Of a stretch of DNA of 64,000 nucleotides, positions 55,250 through 64,000 are shown piece after piece (within the stretch, counting starts at the first letter, position 1; every line of letters starts with the position of its first letter). This DNA is from Umezawaea endophytica (GTDB taxonomy: Bacteria > Actinomycetota > Actinomycetes > Mycobacteriales > Pseudonocardiaceae). The position numbers and the translations under genes are program-made. The DNA lies in the NCBI RefSeq assembly GCF_025061645.1, contig NZ_JANYMP010000040.1, positions 1 through 64,000 of the forward strand, written 5' to 3'. A model generated the notes under the pieces. That model had not been told where the DNA came from. It made no database searches and saw nothing but the letters and a program-made list of their open reading frames with translations.

Positions 55250-58207
55250 ATGACCGGCGTTGTGGAAACCGCTCTGGGGCGCGCCGCGGTCCAGGCGTCG
55301 AAACCGCTCCTCGAACCGCTGCTGGCGAAGTTCAAGCGCAACCTGGCCCAACGCGGCTACGGGCCCGCCGACGTGCTGACGCTGCTGGAGCGGATCCCCG
55401 GCCCGCACAGCGCGAACTACTGGCCCGCGAGCCTGCTGGAGCTGCTGCCGCACGGCGTGACCCAGCGCCAGGTCGACGCCTTCACGAAGACCCCCGAGTT
55501 CGCCACGTGCGCGCGGCAGGCCATCGCGGTGGCGATCATGAACGCGGAACCGGTGTACCGCAACACCATCACGACGAGCCTCACCCTGTCGATCGCGCCG
55601 CACGTGCCGGGAGTCAGCCGCGAGCGGATCACGCCGTACGTGCAGGCGTTCGCGGACCACCTCCTGGAAGCGTCCCGAGGCGTCGCGCGCAAGCTGCGGG
55701 ACTCGATCGGCAACTCCCAGGAGCTGATCACCTGGGCGGAGTCGACCATCGTCTCGCAGACGCTGGCCTCCATCGACAAGTACGCCACCACCCTGGTGGC
55801 ACAGAAGGAATCGCACGGCGACTACCGGAAGTGGGTCGACGACTACCGGAAGCGGTTCGCCGAGGCGCACCGCATGATCGACATCCCGGACCTCGGCACC
55901 CGGCGGGAGGTCGCCTACACCGAGCTCTTCGTCGAACCCACGATCCGGGAGATCGACAGCGAGACCCTGCTCTTCCGCACCACCAGGTCGAAAGCGGAAC
56001 TGGTCGCGGACGAGGTCGGGTTCACCACGTTGACCAGGCAGGCCGTCCTGCTCGGCGATCCGGGCGCGGGCAAGTCCACGGCGAGCACGATCCTGGCCGT
56101 CACCGCGGCCGAGACCGGGCAGGCGGTCCCGTTCATCGTGGTGCTGCGGCACGTCGGCACACCGGAGTTCAGCATCACCGGGCTGCTGTGCGACCAACTC
56201 TCGACCCACCACCAGGTGACGGTCCCGCGGTCGTCCGTCGAACGCCTGCTGCACGAGGGTGAAGCCCTGCTGGTCTTCGACGGCCTGGACGAGATCCCCC
56301 GCGGAGCGGACCGCGTCCGGATCGCGCGGACGATCGAGGGCATCTCGCGCGCGTACCCCTACACCCGCGTCGTGGTGACGTCGCGGATCATCGGCTACCC
56401 GATCGCCCGGCTCAACCCCGCGCAGTTCAACGAGTACGCGATCTGCGCGTTCGACCGCGCGCAGGTGGACGACTACGTGGACAAGTGGTTCCGCAACCAG
56501 ACCGCGGCCGGGCGGTGGACGACCACGGAGATCGCCTCCCGGTTCAAGCGGGAGACCGCCACCCTCAACGACCTGGTCACGAACCCGCTGCTGCTGGCGT
56601 TCATCTGCATCCTCTACCGGGGCAGGAAGACGATCCCGCGCACCAGGGCCCGGCTCTACAGCCGGTGCGTCGAACTGCTGCTCGGCGAGTGGGACAAGAC
56701 GAGGGAGATCATCGACGAGGTCCCCGACCTCGAACTGCTGCAAATCACCCTGTCCAGGATCGCGTCGCTCTCGTCCAGGCTGGAGAAGGCCTCGCCCCGG
56801 TTGACGTCACGGGTGATCGAGGAGGACCTGGTGCCCTTCCTGCTCCAGGAGGGCAAGGGCAGCGCGAAGTCCGCGGCGGCCTTCGTGCGGGACCTGCTGG
56901 CGATCTGCCGGGGCAGGGCGTGGATCTTCACCGACGTCGGCCTCGACGTCGACCACGAAGAGGTGTTCGCCTTCACCCACGCGAGCTTCCGCGAGTACTT
57001 CGAAGCCCTCTACCTGATCAGGAACTGCGCGAACAGCGCCGAACTGGCGGAGCACCTCTGGCCGCACGCGACGAGCGGCCGGGCGGAGGTGTACGCGCAG
57101 ATCTGCGTGTCCCTGCACAACATCGGCAACGCGGCGGGCGGGTCGGAGGTCGTCCTGTCGATGTTGGCCGCGCTGGAGGAGAAGCTGCCGCTCCCCGATC
57201 CGGACCTGACGAAGACGTCCTCCGGGGTGGAGAGGGAATCGTTGCGGGAGGCGTTCCGCAGGCAGACCGTGCTGCGGGAGTCGGTCCTCATGTACGTGGT
57301 CAAGATGTCCGACTGCGTCCCGATGAGCCGCGCGGCCCTGCAACAACTGCTGGGGTACACGGTCCGCCAGGTCCCCGTCGGGCGCGTGGGGGCGATGAGC
57401 CTCGTCCTGGAGTCGTCCTACCACCACAAGGACGTGGTGATCGAACTGCTGGGCGAACTGCTCCGGGGGTCGGTCGGCCGGGAGGACGACCAGGACCGGC
57501 TGGTGTACCTGTGGTTCGCGATCCACGCGGGCTACCTCGCGGACTCCGTCGAGGACGGGCTCAGCACCCAGGCGGTCAAGGCGCTGCGCGCGATCGTGCA
57601 GGAGCAGTTGCCCTTCGTGGAACGGCTGACGGCGAACCGCGGCGAACTCGGGTACGCGATCCGGTGCCAGGCGGGAGCGTTGCCGGAGAACGCGTTCGCG
57701 TCCGGGACGGTGTGGAGCTTCGTCGACAAGTACACCGACCTGTTCCAGTGCTTCGACCAGCTCATCCCCTCGGTAGGGCCGCAGTCCGTCGCCACCTGGG
57801 TGCTCGACTCGCTGTCGATGGCTGACCGGGGCACCGCGCCCGTCGCGGCCGCGATGAAACTGCTGCGCGCGGTCGCCACCGGTGTCGAGCAGCACGGCCC
57901 GGTGTTCGAGAACCTGCTCATGCCCACGCGGGCGGCGACCGGCAACTGGGACATCGGCGGCCAGTTCGAGGAGGTGCTGGAACGGTCGTGCGGCTACCCG
58001 CTCGCCTGCCGGGAAGGACTGCTCTACCTGGCGACCGGGTGCGTGGAACTGGCCGAGCTGTGGCAGAACGACCGCGGCACCTCGCGCGAACGGCTCTACG
58101 AGTGGGCACGGGTCAACACCGCGTCCCGGCACGCCGTCGACTACCTGGAGCGGTGGTCGACGGGCGCGCTGACGGTGTGGAAGACCGAGAGCCAGGGGGT
58201 GTCGTGA
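55250..58207 (+). CDS. NACHT-domain STAND NTPase
   Basis: 985 residues. An N-terminal helical domain (about 1-225) of unknown type precedes the NACHT module: Walker A LLGDPGAGKST near 267, Walker B LLVFDGLDEI near 340, sensor region VVVTSR near 378, and the winged-helix part with FTHASFREYFEALYL near 580. The C-terminal ~390 residues are helical without clear repeats. Bacterial NACHT proteins include antiphage defence factors related to eukaryotic NLRs. Gap to the TPR gene is 78 bp; GGGAG before ATG. Effector activity cannot be read from the sequence. Confidence 0.85.
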   Translation: MTGVVETALGRAAVQASKPLLEPLLAKFKRNLAQRGYGPADVLTLLERIPGPHSANYWPASLLELLPHGVTQRQVDAFTKTPEFATCARQAIAVAIMNAEPVYRNTITTSLTLSIAPHVPGVSRERITPYVQAFADHLLEASRGVARKLRDSIGNSQELITWAESTIVSQTLASIDKYATTLVAQKESHGDYRKWVDDYRKRFAEAHRMIDIPDLGTRREVAYTELFVEPTIREIDSETLLFRTTRSKAELVADEVGFTTLTRQAVLLGDPGAGKSTASTILAVTAAETGQAVPFIVVLRHVGTPEFSITGLLCDQLSTHHQVTVPRSSVERLLHEGEALLVFDGLDEIPRGADRVRIARTIEGISRAYPYTRVVVTSRIIGYPIARLNPAQFNEYAICAFDRAQVDDYVDKWFRNQTAAGRWTTTEIASRFKRETATLNDLVTNPLLLAFICILYRGRKTIPRTRARLYSRCVELLLGEWDKTREIIDEVPDLELLQITLSRIASLSSRLEKASPRLTSRVIEEDLVPFLLQEGKGSAKSAAAFVRDLLAICRGRAWIFTDVGLDVDHEEVFAFTHASFREYFEALYLIRNCANSAELAEHLWPHATSGRAEVYAQICVSLHNIGNAAGGSEVVLSMLAALEEKLPLPDPDLTKTSSGVERESLREAFRRQTVLRESVLMYVVKMSDCVPMSRAALQQLLGYTVRQVPVGRVGAMSLVLESSYHHKDVVIELLGELLRGSVGREDDQDRLVYLWFAIHAGYLADSVEDGLSTQAVKALRAIVQEQLPFVERLTANRGELGYAIRCQAGALPENAFASGTVWSFVDKYTDLFQCFDQLIPSVGPQSVATWVLDSLSMADRGTAPVAAAMKLLRAVATGVEQHGPVFENLLMPTRAATGNWDIGGQFEEVLERSCGYPLACREGLLYLATGCVELAELWQNDRGTSRERLYEWARVNTASRHAVDYLERWSTGALTVWKTESQGVS

Positions 58208-58226
58208 CGCCGCCGGGACGAACCGG

Positions 58227-59081
58227 CTAGTCCTTGCGCCGCAACGCCTTCGCCGAGGCGTACAGGCAGACGGCGGCGGCGGTCGCCAGGTTGAGGCTTT
58301 CGGCCGCGCCGTAGATCGGGACCTTGAGCGAGGTGTCCAGGTCGGCGATCACGGTGTCCGGCAGGCCGTGCGCTTCGCTGCCGAAGACCCACGCCGTGGG
58401 GTGGGCGAGGTCGCCGCGCTGGTCCGCGGTGTCCAGGTCGTCTGTCGCGTAGCCGTCCGCTGCGACGAGCGCGAGACCCGCTGTGCGACAGGCTTCGAAG
58501 ACCTCGGCCGCGTCGCGGGCGCGGGCGATCGGCAGGTGGAAGACGCTGCCGGTGGAGGCGCGGACGCACTTGCCGTTGTGCGGGTCGACGGTGTCGCCCG
58601 CGAAGATCACCGCGTCGGCGCCGGTCGCGTCGGCGACCCGGACGACCGTGCCCGCGTTGCCGGGATCGGTGACGCCGTGCAGCACGGCCACCAGGCGCGG
58701 CGTGCCGCGCAGCGCGGTCTCCAGCGGCACGTCGACGGGATCGCACACGGCCAGAAGACCTTGGGGCGTCACGGTTTCCGAGAGCCCCGCGGCGGCCTTG
58801 TCGGTGATCGCGTTGATCCGCACGCCCGCTTCGAGCGCGGAGTCCACGATGGACCGGTTGCGTTCCGCGGCGGTGTCCGTCACGAACAGCTCGTGGACCC
58901 GGCCGCGACCCGCCGCGGACCAGACGAGCGCTTCGCGAACGGCTTGGGCGCCTTCGGCGAGGAATTGTTCCGCGCGGTCCCTGCCCGGACGGCGGGTCAG
59001 CCTCCGAGCAGCAACGACCCGAGGTGTCCGTTCGGTGAACGGAGCTGCCTCGGGTCGTTGTGCGCGAGTGTGGTCGCTCAG
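58227..59081 (-). CDS. TrmH/SpoU-family RNA 2'-O-methyltransferase
   Basis: 284 residues. N-terminal substrate-binding domain (about 30-105), then the SPOUT knot with the three motifs: [16 protein letters not shown] near 130, [11 protein letters not shown] near 232 and [18 protein letters not shown] near 255. Modifies 23S rRNA or tRNA. No ATG, GTG or TTG exists between the rplT stop codon and the conserved N-terminus; the best start is CTG at 59081, overlapping the rplT stop (CTGA) with GAGG seven bases before. Sits at the end of the infC-rpmI-rplT operon as in many actinomycetes. Confidence 0.9.
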   Translation of the reverse strand: MSDHTRAQRPEAAPFTERTPRVVAARRLTRRPGRDRAEQFLAEGAQAVREALVWSAAGRGRVHELFVTDTAAERNRSIVDSALEAGVRINAITDKAAAGLSETVTPQGLLAVCDPVDVPLETALRGTPRLVAVLHGVTDPGNAGTVVRVADATGADAVIFAGDTVDPHNGKCVRASTGSVFHLPIARARDAAEVFEACRTAGLALVAADGYATDDLDTADQRGDLAHPTAWVFGSEAHGLPDTVIADLDTSLKVPIYGAAESLNLATAAAVCLYASAKALRRKD

Positions 59082-59470
59082 GCCTTGTCCTCGGCCAGCG
59101 GCGCGTTCACGTCGTCCGGCATGGCGGCCTTGGCCAGCTCGACGATCGCGGTGAAGGCGGCCGGGTCGCTGACGGCCAACTCGGCCAGGATCTTGCGGTC
59201 GACCTCGATCTCGGCCAGGCGCAGACCCTGGATGAAGCGGTTGTAGGTCATGCCGTTCGCGCGGACCGCGGCGTTGATGCGCTGGATCCACAGCTTGCGG
59301 AAGTCGCCCTTGCGCGCACGGCGGTCGCGGTACGCGTAGCCGAGCGAGTGGAGCACCTGCTCCTTGGCCTTGCGGTACAGCCTTGAGCGCTGGCCGCGGT
59401 AACCGCTGGCGAGCTCAAGGGTGGTACGGCGCTTCTTGTGGGCGTTCACGGCCCTTTTGACGCGTGCCAC
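59078..59470 (-). CDS. rplT: Ribosomal protein L20
   Basis: 130 residues, basic. N-terminal [19 protein letters not shown] and the conserved [21 protein letters not shown] and [16 protein letters not shown] blocks identify L20. An acidic 12-residue C-terminal extension ([12 protein letters not shown]) is present, as in some actinomycetes. Assembles early on 23S rRNA. Confidence 0.97.
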   Translation of the reverse strand: MARVKRAVNAHKKRRTTLELASGYRGQRSRLYRKAKEQVLHSLGYAYRDRRARKGDFRKLWIQRINAAVRANGMTYNRFIQGLRLAEIEVDRKILAELAVSDPAAFTAIVELAKAAMPDDVNAPLAEDKA

Positions 59471-59543
59471 TGTTCATCCTGTCGATCTCGTGGGGCCCGG
59501 CGGGTGGCGCCGGGGCCCCGGTGTCCAAGGGGGTGGGGCAGGC

Positions 59544-59738
59544 TCAGATGCCGAGCAGCTTCTTCAGGCGAGGCACGTCGTTCTTCGCGACCTCGACCGT
59601 GCCGCTGAGCCGCCGGGTCAGCTTGCTCGACTTCTTCTCGAGCAGGTGGCGCTTGCCCGCCTTCTCGCGAAGCAGCTTGCCGCTACCGGTGACCCTGATC
59701 CGCTTGGAGGTCCCTTTGTGCGTCTTGTTCTTCGGCAT
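59544..59738 (-). CDS. rpmI: Ribosomal protein L35
   Basis: 64 residues, strongly basic: [18 protein letters not shown] at the start and the [14 protein letters not shown] core. Start ATG 59738 is fixed by homology; longer in-frame versions are not coding. Lies between infC and rplT as in nearly all bacteria. A G/C hairpin in the 73-bp gap to rplT may trim or stabilise the message. Confidence 0.96.
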   Translation of the reverse strand: MPKNKTHKGTSKRIRVTGSGKLLREKAGKRHLLEKKSSKLTRRLSGTVEVAKNDVPRLKKLLGI

Positions 59739-59805
59739 TTCCGTCCTCGTCTCGTGCTGCCACCGGGATGGGGCGGCAATGCGCCTTGCGGCCGAAGCCG
59801 CAAGA

Positions 59806-60429
59806 TCACTCCTGCGCTGTACCCGCGTCCTGCTCGGTCGCGGCGTCCACACCGTCGCCGTAGTCCGGCTTCAGGGGACGGGTCTTCGTGGTCTTGTGCG
59901 GCGCCAACACCATGATCATGTTGCGGCCGTCCTGCTTCGGGTTGGACTCGACGAAGCCCAGCTCGGCGACGTCCTCCGCCAGCTTCTGGAGCAGCCGGTA
60001 ACCCAGCTCCGGGCGCGACTGCTCGCGACCGCGGAACATGATCGTCACCTTGACCTTGTTACCACCGGACAGGAACCGGGCCACGTGGCCCTTCTTCGTC
60101 TGGTAGTCGTGCGGGTCGATCTTCGGCCGGAGCTTCTGCTCCTTGATGACCGTCAGCTGCTGGTTGCGGCGTGACTCGCGGGCCTTCTGCGCGCTCTCGT
60201 ACTTGAACTTGCCGTAGTCCATGAGCTTGCAGACCGGCGGCCGAGCCTGCGCGGCGACCTCCACGAGGTCCAGATCCGCTTCCTGGGCGAGTCGGAGCGC
60301 GTCCTCGATGCGAACGATCCCGACCTGCTCGCCGTTCGGTCCAACGAGACGGACCTCCGGCACCCGAATGCGGTCGTTGATGCGCGGCTCGGTGCTGGCG
60401 GGAGCACCTCGGTTCGAGGGACTTGTCAT
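59806..60429 (-). CDS. infC: Translation initiation factor IF-3
   Basis: 207 residues. N-terminal domain with [19 protein letters not shown] near 17, linker, and C-terminal domain with [19 protein letters not shown] near 120. A ~25-residue acidic C-terminal tail (after [12 protein letters not shown]) is an actinobacterial trait. Uses ATG at 60429, not the rare AUU/AUC start of enterobacterial infC, so that autoregulation by start-codon discrimination is unlikely. First gene of its operon, with a long leader. Confidence 0.96.
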   Translation of the reverse strand: MTSPSNRGAPASTEPRINDRIRVPEVRLVGPNGEQVGIVRIEDALRLAQEADLDLVEVAAQARPPVCKLMDYGKFKYESAQKARESRRNQQLTVIKEQKLRPKIDPHDYQTKKGHVARFLSGGNKVKVTIMFRGREQSRPELGYRLLQKLAEDVAELGFVESNPKQDGRNMIMVLAPHKTTKTRPLKPDYGDGVDAATEQDAGTAQE

Positions 60430-60457
60430 TCACGTCCTTTGAGACTCGTTGTGCGCC

Positions 60458-60494
60458 AAAAACAAGAGCCCCGACACCATTGCTGGTGCGGGGC
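60458..60494 (-). terminator. Attenuator-like hairpin in the infC leader
   Basis: On the minus strand a 10-bp stem with one bulged base and a six-base loop is followed by TCTTGTTTTTGG, a T-run rare in this genome. It ends about 30 bases before the infC ATG and would stop transcription before infC unless prevented, so it looks like a regulated attenuator. Confidence 0.65.
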
Positions 60495-60652
60495 CCGCCT
60501 CCGACCGATCACCCTTCACCGACGCGCGAACGCGTCGGGCGGAACGGCACGGTGGCCTTCCGCGGGGACCGGAACCCGGCTGCCTGAACGGCTGCACGGG
60601 TGGGAGCGGGGCTCCACTTGCCGCCCTCGCACGAACGAGGGCTGGTCGCGCC

Positions 60653-60679
60653 GTAAAGAGTAGCAGACGGAGTTGTCAA
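60653..60679 (-). promoter_or_regulatory. Possible infC operon promoter
   Basis: TTGACA at 60674-60679 (minus strand) is a consensus -35. The matching -10 is unclear (TTACGG at 17-bp spacing). If used, the infC leader is about 220 nt long and contains the attenuator hairpin. Confidence 0.4.
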
Positions 60680-60724
60680 CCCCCGAATCGGCGACCCGTT
60701 CCGCCGTCTTGCGACAATGTCCGG

Positions 60725-61066
60725 GTGACCGAGCAGCCCGAAGTCGACGTCCGCGAACTGTCCGACGTGCCCAGCATCGAGGTGATCAGCAGGGCGGCCG
60801 TCATGCTGCTGTCCGCCGCCGCCGAACGCCTCGGCCTCGCCGACGAGGACCCCGAGACCAGCCCGCGCCGGGACCTGGATGAGGCCCGACGGCTGATCAC
60901 CGCGCTGGCCGGGCTGATCACCTCGTCCGTCGAGTACCTCGGCCCGCACGCCGGGCCGCTGCGGGACGGGTTGCAGTCCGTGCAGCGGGCGTTCCGCGAG
61001 GCGTCCGTGGTGCCGGACGCGCCCGGCGCCGGTCCGGGCGAGAAGTACACCGGGCCGGTCTACTAG
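60725..61066 (+). CDS. DUF1844 family protein
   Basis: 113 residues, mostly helical, with acidic N-terminus (VRELSDVPSIEVISRAAVMLLSAAAERLGL) typical of DUF1844 proteins, a conserved actinobacterial family of unknown role encoded beside infC. GTG 60725 follows a GACAAT box by six bases and has no ribosome-binding site, so the message is probably leaderless. Its end overlaps the convergent gene by four bases. Confidence 0.85.
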   Translation: MTEQPEVDVRELSDVPSIEVISRAAVMLLSAAAERLGLADEDPETSPRRDLDEARRLITALAGLITSSVEYLGPHAGPLRDGLQSVQRAFREASVVPDAPGAGPGEKYTGPVY

Positions 61067-61659
61067 CCCCGGATCCCCAACCTGGCCAGGCGGCGGGACG
61101 CCAGCACCGCGATCACCTCGGGGTCGCCGCGGCGCCAGCCGTCGACCGGGTCGTCGTCGAACCTGGCGAGCTGCGCCAACGACATGGTGTTCAGCGCGTG
61201 CAGCGCCAGCAGGTCGGTGCGGCCCGTGTCGCGCAGCCGCCTGGCGGCGAACGCCCTGCGGGCGAAGCGGAGGCGCAGCGGCAGCCAGGTGATCAGCAGG
61301 AACACCAGCGGGACGGCGATCAGGGCCACCGCCAGCCAGTGGGCGACCGTCTCCACGGCCTCGATCTGCGCCCTGCCCACGTCGGAGAGGGTCGTGCCCG
61401 CGTCCGTGCCCTTGCCCAGCGCGCCGGCCAGGTCGTCGCCCACCACCGGCACCCGGCCCGCGCTGCCCGCGGCGTCGGAGAAGGCGTCGTGCACGCGGTT
61501 GCCCGCGTTGACCAGGCCGTCGCCGGGGGCCCTCGCGGTGAGGACGCCGTCGCGGGCGCCCAGCGCGAACCAGACCCAGAACGCCACCCAGCCGAGTGCG
61601 AGCACGTCGGCGATGACCTGACGGGTGAACCGCGCGGCACCATCCGCGTACCACTTCAT
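61063..61659 (-). CDS. Membrane protein, unknown function
   Basis: 198 residues. Two membrane helices (about 18-38 and 107-130) flank a ~70-residue extracytoplasmic loop; the C-terminal ~65 residues are basic and cytoplasmic. Similar proteins lie next to the DUF1844/infC region in other actinomycetes, but no function is known to me. ATG 61659 was chosen; a TTG two codons upstream is also possible. Confidence 0.75.
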   Translation of the reverse strand: MKWYADGAARFTRQVIADVLALGWVAFWVWFALGARDGVLTARAPGDGLVNAGNRVHDAFSDAAGSAGRVPVVGDDLAGALGKGTDAGTTLSDVGRAQIEAVETVAHWLAVALIAVPLVFLLITWLPLRLRFARRAFAARRLRDTGRTDLLALHALNTMSLAQLARFDDDPVDGWRRGDPEVIAVLASRRLARLGIRG

Positions 61660-61726
61660 GCGCAACGTCTATCAGCATCCAGGTTCGACGGATAGTGGCG
61701 GGTGGCCGCCCGCTAAGGTGCGGTCG

Positions 61727-64000
61727 GTGTCCACCACGTTCGGCGACCTGCTCCGCACCCACCGCGTCCGTTCCGCTCTGACGCAGGAGGAGTTGGCCGC
61801 CGGTTCCGGTGTGAGCGTGCGCGCGATCAGCGACATGGAGCGCGGCCGGGCCAAGGGGCCGCAGCGGCGGACGGTCGAGGCGCTCGCGCGGGTGCTGGGT
61901 CTCGACGGCGCTGAGCTGCGCGAACTGGTCGACACCGCCAAGGCGGGCCGGATGCGGCACCAGGCCCCCGCGGCGCCGTGGGCGCTGCCGCCGGACGTGC
62001 CGGACCTGACCGGGCGGGCGGCGGAGCTGCGGCGGTTGGAGCAGGTGGCGGGCGGTGGCCGGGCGACGGAGGTCGTCGTGGTGCACGGGCCGCCGGGCGC
62101 GGGCAAGACGACGTTGGTGGTGCACGCCGCGTACCGGCTCGCGGAGCGGTTCCCGGACGGCTGCCTGTTCGTGAACCTGCGCGGGATGGACGCGCGGCCG
62201 GTGCCGCCGGGCGAGGTCATGCACAAGGTGCTGCGGACGCTGGGCATCCCGGAGGAGCGGATCCCGGCCGTCGAGGAGGAACGGGCCTCGCTGTACCGGG
62301 CGGAGCTGCGGGGGCGGTCCACCGCGCTGGTGCTGGACAACGCGGCCGACGAGGCGCAGGTGCGGCCGCTGCTGGCGACCGGGTCGTCGTCGCTGGTGCT
62401 GGTGACGTCCCGGCAAACGCTGGGAGGGCTGGAGGTGGGCGCGCGGCTGGCGCTGGACGTGTTGTCCGGCGCGGAATCCGTGTGGCTGCTGGGCGCCATC
62501 GCCGGTGTGGAGCGGATCTACGCCGAGCAGGCCGACGCCGAACGGGTCGCCGAGCTGTGCGGGCGCCTGCCGCTGGCGTTGCGGATCGCGGGCAACCGGT
62601 TGGCGAGCAGGCCGCGCTGGACGGTCGCGCACCTGGCCGAGCAACTGGGCGACGAGGGCCGCAGGCTCAGCGCGCTCACGTCCGGCGACCTGCGGGTGCG
62701 GGCCGCTTTCCTGATGTCCTACCAGCACCTGAACGAGCGGGCCGCGCTGGTGTTCCGGCGGATGTCGCTGGCGCCGGGCGGCGACGTGACGCCCTCGCTG
62801 GTCGCGGTGGCGGCGGGGATCGCGGAGGACGCGGCCGAGGAGACGTTGGAGGAACTGGTCGACGCGAGCCTCGTGGAGGTGTCCGCGACGGCGGGCCGGT
62901 ACGTGTGCCACGACCTGCTGCGGGTGTTCGCGCGGGAACGACTGGCCGCGGACGAGTCGCCCGCGGTCCTCGACGAGGCGCGGTGGCGGACGATCGACTG
63001 GCTGCTGCGCGAGGCGCGGTCGTCGGCGCGGGTGTTCGGGCCGAACGGGGCCGACGGGGACCGCGACCACGCGGCGACATGGTTGCAGCGCGAGACCGGC
63101 CACTGGATCGGCGCGCTGCGGTTGGCGCACGCCGCGCGGCGGCACCGGACCGTGCTGGACGTGGCGACGGCGATGCACTGGTACTCCGACCAGCGCGGTG
63201 ACGGGCTGCTGTGGCACGAGGTGTTCCGCTACGGCGTCGACGCGGCCCGCGCGCTCGGCAGCAGGCGCGACGAGGCCGTGCAGCTCAACTTCGTCTGCTG
63301 GACGCTGTGCGTGCTCCTGGACCAGCAGGACGCGGCGCTGGTGGTGCACGAGCAGGCGTGGGCGGCGGCGGTCGACTGCGGCGACCTGGCGGAGCAGGCG
63401 TGGGCGCTCTACTACCGGTCCGCGATCGAGCGGCGCCAGGGTCGGCTGGACGAGGCGAGCGCGTTCGCCGTGCGAGCGGTCGAGGGGTTCGAAGCGGCGG
63501 GTGACGAGCTGTCGGTGCAGTTCGCCCTGTCGAACCTGGGGATACTGCTGCACCTGTTCGGCCGGTACGCCGAATCGGCCGAGGTGCACCGCAAGTGCGT
63601 CGCCTTCCACCGGGCGCGCGTCGAGGACAGGCCGCACGACCGGGAGACGCTGGCGGTCAACCTGCTGAGGCTGGCCGCGAACCTGATCGCGTTGCGGGAC
63701 TGGGACTCCGCGCGCGAGGCGTGCGAGGAGGCGCTGGAGCTGGCGCGGTCGACGCAGGCGCGCAACTCCGAGTCGGACGCGCTGTTCCGGCTCGGCGCGG
63801 TGCTGCACGGGCAGGGTGACGGCGCGGGCGCGGTGGCGCGGCTGCGGGAGGCCGTCGAGGTGGTCAACCCGATGCGCACGACGGCGCTGGTGGAGATGCT
63901 CGGCCTGCTCGCGACCGTGCACGACGGCCTGGGCGAAACCGACCAGGCGAGGTCGTACCGGTTGCGGGCGTTGGACATCTGCACGCGCTCGGGGACCGCG
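61727..64000 (+). CDS. HTH-NB-ARC-TPR regulator, partial (runs off the window)
   Basis: 758 codons seen, no stop. N-terminal Xre helix-turn-helix (about 4-62; LTQEELAAGSGVSVRAISDMERG), NB-ARC NTPase with Walker A GPPGAGKTT near 122 and Walker B ALVLDNAADE near 200, then helical TPR repeats from about 530. Related to AfsR/SARP-like regulators but with an Xre rather than OmpR-type DNA-binding domain. GTG 61727 is seven bases behind a TAAGGT box with no ribosome-binding site, suggesting a leaderless message. Target genes unknown. Confidence 0.88.
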   Translation, partial: MSTTFGDLLRTHRVRSALTQEELAAGSGVSVRAISDMERGRAKGPQRRTVEALARVLGLDGAELRELVDTAKAGRMRHQAPAAPWALPPDVPDLTGRAAELRRLEQVAGGGRATEVVVVHGPPGAGKTTLVVHAAYRLAERFPDGCLFVNLRGMDARPVPPGEVMHKVLRTLGIPEERIPAVEEERASLYRAELRGRSTALVLDNAADEAQVRPLLATGSSSLVLVTSRQTLGGLEVGARLALDVLSGAESVWLLGAIAGVERIYAEQADAERVAELCGRLPLALRIAGNRLASRPRWTVAHLAEQLGDEGRRLSALTSGDLRVRAAFLMSYQHLNERAALVFRRMSLAPGGDVTPSLVAVAAGIAEDAAEETLEELVDASLVEVSATAGRYVCHDLLRVFARERLAADESPAVLDEARWRTIDWLLREARSSARVFGPNGADGDRDHAATWLQRETGHWIGALRLAHAARRHRTVLDVATAMHWYSDQRGDGLLWHEVFRYGVDAARALGSRRDEAVQLNFVCWTLCVLLDQQDAALVVHEQAWAAAVDCGDLAEQAWALYYRSAIERRQGRLDEASAFAVRAVEGFEAAGDELSVQFALSNLGILLHLFGRYAESAEVHRKCVAFHRARVEDRPHDRETLAVNLLRLAANLIALRDWDSAREACEEALELARSTQARNSESDALFRLGAVLHGQGDGAGAVARLREAVEVVNPMRTTALVEMLGLLATVHDGLGETDQARSYRLRALDICTRSGTA

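Noticed and set aside
52070-56743. A 1557-codon minus-strand open frame opposite the Hsp90-like, TPR and NACHT genes
   Set aside because: It is rich in Arg, Gln, Val and His and lacks domains; the plus-strand proteins have clear motifs and normal third-position GC. Long antisense frames are expected at this GC content.

Overview
The window is about 70% GC, dense in GTG/TTG starts and short-overlap operons, and looks like chromosomal DNA of a filamentous actinomycete. Gene content and style suggest Pseudonocardiales (Saccharothrix/Lentzea/Actinosynnema-like); this is inference, because no rRNA is visible. There is no phage, transposon, CRISPR array or tRNA.

Region 1 (1-25 kb) is mostly core metabolism and information processing. 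It holds tyrS, an Aag-type DNA glycosylase, and the arginine genes argC-J-B-D-F-R in one overlapping minus-strand operon followed by argH. The operon promoter carries an ARG box and appears to give a leaderless mRNA. Then come a methyltransferase, a YtrA-type GntR regulator with its ABC transporter, a large HTH-STAND-WD40 protein, a MerR regulator, an O-methyltransferase, an AlkD-like glycosylase, two unknown proteins, and pheS-pheT.

Region 2 (25-50.5 kb) is the most interesting part and looks like a complete oxalate/formate catabolism regulon. It contains a formyl-CoA:oxalate CoA-transferase, a ThDP enzyme in the oxalyl-CoA decarboxylase position, an ADP-forming acyl-CoA synthetase, a SucCD-type pair, an OxlT-like oxalate/formate transporter, an Nramp-like transporter with a TerC protein, a ketopantoate-reductase-like protein (candidate oxalyl-CoA reductase), and an NAD-type formate dehydrogenase with its maturation factor FdhD and a MoeA-like protein. 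A FCD-type GntR regulator sits in the middle. A recurring TTGCATAC / GTATnC element lies upstream of every transcription unit (six sites), which I read as its operator. Proposed flow: oxalate import, CoA activation, decarboxylation to formyl-CoA, formate release, oxidation to CO2 with NADH; a reductive branch to glyoxylate would supply carbon. Oddities here: the formate dehydrogenase alpha subunit is split, with its C-terminal half encoded first; the MoeA-like protein has its centre replaced by ten 30-bp repeats; and a 37-bp tandem repeat lies in the promoter-distal gap upstream of the dehydrogenase.

Region 3 (50.5-64 kb) holds an Hsp90-like GHKL ATPase overlapping a large repeat protein, followed by a NACHT NTPase. 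This arrangement recalls the eukaryotic Hsp90/TPR-cochaperone/NLR module and may be a defence or signalling island. After it come trmH-rplT-rpmI-infC with an attenuator-like hairpin in the infC leader, a DUF1844 protein, a membrane protein, and an HTH-NB-ARC regulator that runs off the end of the window.
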